64,000 nucleotides of DNA, from the NCBI GenBank assembly GCA_965219915.1, contig OZ244794.1, forward strand, positions 124,001-188,000, written 5' to 3'. This document shows, in pieces, positions 61,716 through 64,000 of this stretch. The notes beneath the pieces are model-generated. The model was given only the letters and a program-made list of their open reading frames with translations. It did not search any database and was not told the DNA's origin. This stretch comes from Bin80 sp965219915 (GTDB taxonomy: Bacteria > Bacteroidota > Rhodothermia > Rhodothermales > Bin80). The position numbers were made by a program, and so were the translations under genes. The stretch's first letter is position 1. Each line of letters begins with the position of its first letter.

Positions 61716-64000
61716 ATGATGAAAAAGCTACTTTTGATCTTTCTCATTGCTGCAACAGCCTCTGTCGAGACAAGCCAAGCACAGGAATTAATGCCTCCTG
61801 AACCGGCTCCGGTGGAGGATTTGCGTGGATATGACTGGCATTTCTTGTCCCAGAAGGTTGGGTATCCGTGGTCCCCGCTGACAGATACTCAGATCATGTA
61901 TCGCGTCAGTCGGGCATACCTGCTCCAGTCACGTATCATTCAGGCGCAGGCATTGGGAAATACCCGCTCTCTGGAGGACTATATGGCCGAGGCAATGAAT
62001 GAGCTTGTGGTGTTGTCTGATCAGCCCGGTTTTGTGAGTCAACCCCAATTCCGGGAGCTTTACAGAACGATCGTCCATGAACACGAGGAATACTATGGTG
62101 CTGATCTGGATAAATTCCCCGAGTACAGGTCCATCCTAGCACGCCGAAGTACCATGTTTGGTACACGGCCCCCGAGGGAAATTACAGAGGATGAAATCAC
62201 AATATTATCCGAGGCACCCGCCGCAGCTGCGACAGAGTACCCTGCACGAATCCAGGTCGTTAACCATGCAGGCACTGCGCAGGAACCAGTAATTCCGCGA
62301 GGGTATGACCGATATGCCCTGCCCCAAGACTGCGGGAATCCACGGACTTCGCTGACTGAGGACCAGATTACGTGTCGCGTCAGTCGCGCATATCGGTTAC
62401 AATCCCGCACTATTCGGTCGCTGGCAGACGGGGATCTGTATTCCGCCGAACGCTACATGAATCAGGTTATGAATGAGCTTCTGGTGCTGTCTAATCAGTC
62501 TGATTTCGTGGGTCAACCCCAATTCCGGGAACTCTACAGAACGATCGTTCACGAGCACGAGACAGGCCCCGATACAGGTCTGAATGAGCCACATGAATAT
62601 ACGGGGATCTATGCTCTTCGGGATGCCATGTTTGAAGGGCAGCCCCGCATGGAAGCCCCCATGGTTGCGGCAGTTGGTCTGCCAAGAGCAAAGCCCGTGG
62701 CTACGACCATACCGATGACCCGGAACGAGTTCGTGGAAGCGCGCCTCGCTTGGCTGATTAAGGACCGGCGAGATATGATCATCCGGAGTTTGGATCGTGC
62801 AGATACTTATTTCCCAATGATCGAACAGATTTTTGCGGAAGAAGGCGTGCCAGACGAGCTTAAGTATCTTGCCGTGGGCGAAAGCGCGTTGATTCCAACC
62901 GCACGAAGCACTGCAAGTGCTGTTGGAATGTGGCAGTTCATAGCCAGCACGGGGCGTGGTATGGGTTTGCGTATTGATGAATTCGTTGATGAGCGTAGGG
63001 ACCCTGTTAAGGCTACGCGTGCAGCAGCTCGCCATTTGAAGGAACTCTACGAATACTATGGAAATGATTGGCTGGTGGCGCTAGCAGGATATAACTGCAG
63101 TCCCAAATGCGTACTAAGAGCTATTCGGCGGGCAGGTGGTACCCGTTCAAACCCGCCGTCATTTTGGCGGATGCGGAGACACCTGCCTGGCGAGACGCAG
63201 CGCTATATTCCACAGTATATTGGGTTCGCGCTGATTATGTCCAATCCTGTAGAATTCGGACTGCCAGCGGTTTCAAATGGACCTGAGTTCACCTATGATG
63301 AGGTAAAGGTTAACGGGATGTTGAAACTGGAAACGATCGCCCGTATGGCAGGCACAACAACTAAACACATCCAGAACTTGAATCCAGAGCTTCGGCGCGG
63401 AATATTGCCTCCCGACCGCACGCCATACACTCTGCGAATACCGGCTAATACATTTGCAAGATTTGCGGATGCCTTTGAAAAACTCCCGGATGAAGAGAAG
63501 GCAATGCCTGGGGAGCATCGCGTACGGAGGGGAGAAAATCTGGGCAGGATCGCTAGGCGATATGGTGTGACTGTCCGAGCAATCCAGAACGCTAACGGAC
63601 TTGGAAACCGTACGCGGATTCATCCCAATGACCGACTTGTTATACCGGGTATGTCTGGCCGTGGTGTCGCCACGCTTGAGGGTAACAGTGCAAGACTGGT
63701 GGCGTGGGGCAAACGGGCCAACAGGCCAATTGAGTTTGATTATAAAATGGCCGAAACAGTTCGCCAGACACCCGTCAAACTTGCGAGCAATACCAGAACC
63801 CGCCCTGCAGAAAATAACTCCTCATCGAACCAAACAGCTCAGAATACTACCTCACAGGGGAACGCACAGACAAGCATAACACACACCGTCCGCAGGGGAG
63901 ATACACTGTCGAAACTAGCTTCTGACTATGGAACCACAGTCAAAGCCATCCAACAGGCCAATGGACTTAGTGGAACGAGGATCGGTCGTGGCCAGCGGCT
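61716..64000 (+). CDS. MltD-like lytic transglycosylase with LysM repeats, 3'-truncated
   Basis: The frame is open from ATG 61716 to the window end (761 codons seen). A signal peptide ends near residue 23 (TSQAQ). Residues 37-124 and 195-282 are two copies of one 88-residue domain, about 55 identical positions. The SLT catalytic domain follows with Glu389 in AVGESALIP and the ASAVGMWQF and LAGYNCSP segments. LysM domains lie near 590-640 (HRVRRGENLGRIA) and near the end (HTVRRGDTLSKLA), separated by a Ser/Thr/Asn/Gln-rich linker. It cuts peptidoglycan glycan strands at the outer-membrane face of the wall. The C-terminus lies outside the window. Confidence 0.9.
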   Translation, partial: MMKKLLLIFLIAATASVETSQAQELMPPEPAPVEDLRGYDWHFLSQKVGYPWSPLTDTQIMYRVSRAYLLQSRIIQAQALGNTRSLEDYMAEAMNELVVLSDQPGFVSQPQFRELYRTIVHEHEEYYGADLDKFPEYRSILARRSTMFGTRPPREITEDEITILSEAPAAAATEYPARIQVVNHAGTAQEPVIPRGYDRYALPQDCGNPRTSLTEDQITCRVSRAYRLQSRTIRSLADGDLYSAERYMNQVMNELLVLSNQSDFVGQPQFRELYRTIVHEHETGPDTGLNEPHEYTGIYALRDAMFEGQPRMEAPMVAAVGLPRAKPVATTIPMTRNEFVEARLAWLIKDRRDMIIRSLDRADTYFPMIEQIFAEEGVPDELKYLAVGESALIPTARSTASAVGMWQFIASTGRGMGLRIDEFVDERRDPVKATRAAARHLKELYEYYGNDWLVALAGYNCSPKCVLRAIRRAGGTRSNPPSFWRMRRHLPGETQRYIPQYIGFALIMSNPVEFGLPAVSNGPEFTYDEVKVNGMLKLETIARMAGTTTKHIQNLNPELRRGILPPDRTPYTLRIPANTFARFADAFEKLPDEEKAMPGEHRVRRGENLGRIARRYGVTVRAIQNANGLGNRTRIHPNDRLVIPGMSGRGVATLEGNSARLVAWGKRANRPIEFDYKMAETVRQTPVKLASNTRTRPAENNSSSNQTAQNTTSQGNAQTSITHTVRRGDTLSKLASDYGTTVKAIQQANGLSGTRIGRGQR
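61824..62087 (+). repeat. Intragenic repeat, copy 1 (88 codons)
   Basis: Codons 37-124 of the transglycosylase gene; same length as copy 2 at 62298-62561, offset 474 bp. The last 16 codons are identical in protein sequence and near-identical in DNA. Confidence 0.85.
62298..62561 (+). repeat. Intragenic repeat, copy 2 (88 codons)
   Basis: Codons 195-282 of the transglycosylase gene, matching copy 1 without gaps at about 55 of 88 residues. The region between the copies (125-194) and after copy 2 is unrelated in sequence. Confidence 0.85.

Noticed and set aside
62397..63035. 212-codon minus-strand frame at the transglycosylase
   Set aside because: Antisense to a clear SLT-domain coding region; no recognisable product.

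Overview
The window looks like a chromosomal segment of a Gram-negative, probably marine or saline, member of the Bacteroidota/Rhodothermota group. The reasons are: two secreted proteins ending in type IX secretion (T9SS) C-terminal sorting domains; an OmpA protein with PKD domains; FG-GAP/VCBS and choice-of-anchor B proteins; a division and cell-wall (dcw) cluster that runs murE directly into mraY without murF; and a class II (B12-dependent) ribonucleotide reductase. The phylum assignment is inference from gene content, not a phylogeny.

Layout. 1-10.7 kb: the end of a VCBS-repeat protein, then nrdJ (minus), a small acidic protein, a CCA-adding enzyme/HD protein (minus), a secreted Spondin_N-GH5-CBM6-T9SS glycosidase (minus) and a 2Fe-2S ferredoxin (minus). 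10.7-22.4 kb (plus): a class C beta-lactamase-fold lipoprotein, an FmdB-like protein, a BatA/vWA membrane protein, hflX, gyrB, a polyprenyl-phosphate-type glycosyltransferase, a methyltransferase and pyrG. 22.5-37.4 kb: a compact dcw operon, mraZ-rsmH-ftsL-ftsI-murE-mraY-murD-ftsW-murG-murC-ftsQ-ftsA-ftsZ, with a recognisable MraZ operator upstream. rpsT, an OmpA/PKD protein with a strong terminator, and queG follow.

40.6-43.3 kb is a minus-strand lysS-cyclophilin-hypothetical operon, divergent from a choice-of-anchor B protein. After a lipoprotein gene and a decayed stretch comes a minus-strand pair that matches the D-glutamate pathway genes dgcN (DUF1611) and dgcA (enolase superfamily). 50.1-55.8 kb holds glgP and a convergent DUF6503-like gene. 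Their junction exists twice as a 276-bp direct repeat about 97% identical, and the two copies bracket a 2.05-kb insert. The insert contains a broken chymotrypsin-like protease tail and an intact YWTD-repeat T9SS gene. 55.9-61.5 kb is a plus-strand operon: an S9 dipeptidyl peptidase, a D-aminoacylase-like amidohydrolase and an acyl-CoA carboxylase beta chain. The window ends inside a LysM-containing MltD-like lytic transglycosylase whose N-terminal domain is tandemly duplicated.

Most of the window is ordinary housekeeping DNA. The most unusual feature is the repeat-flanked insert between glgP and the DUF6503-like gene. The intergenic gaps around 19.4 kb, 47.3-47.9 kb and 52.8-53.2 kb carry decayed coding sequence. 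I saw no rRNA, tRNA, CRISPR array or intact insertion sequence.
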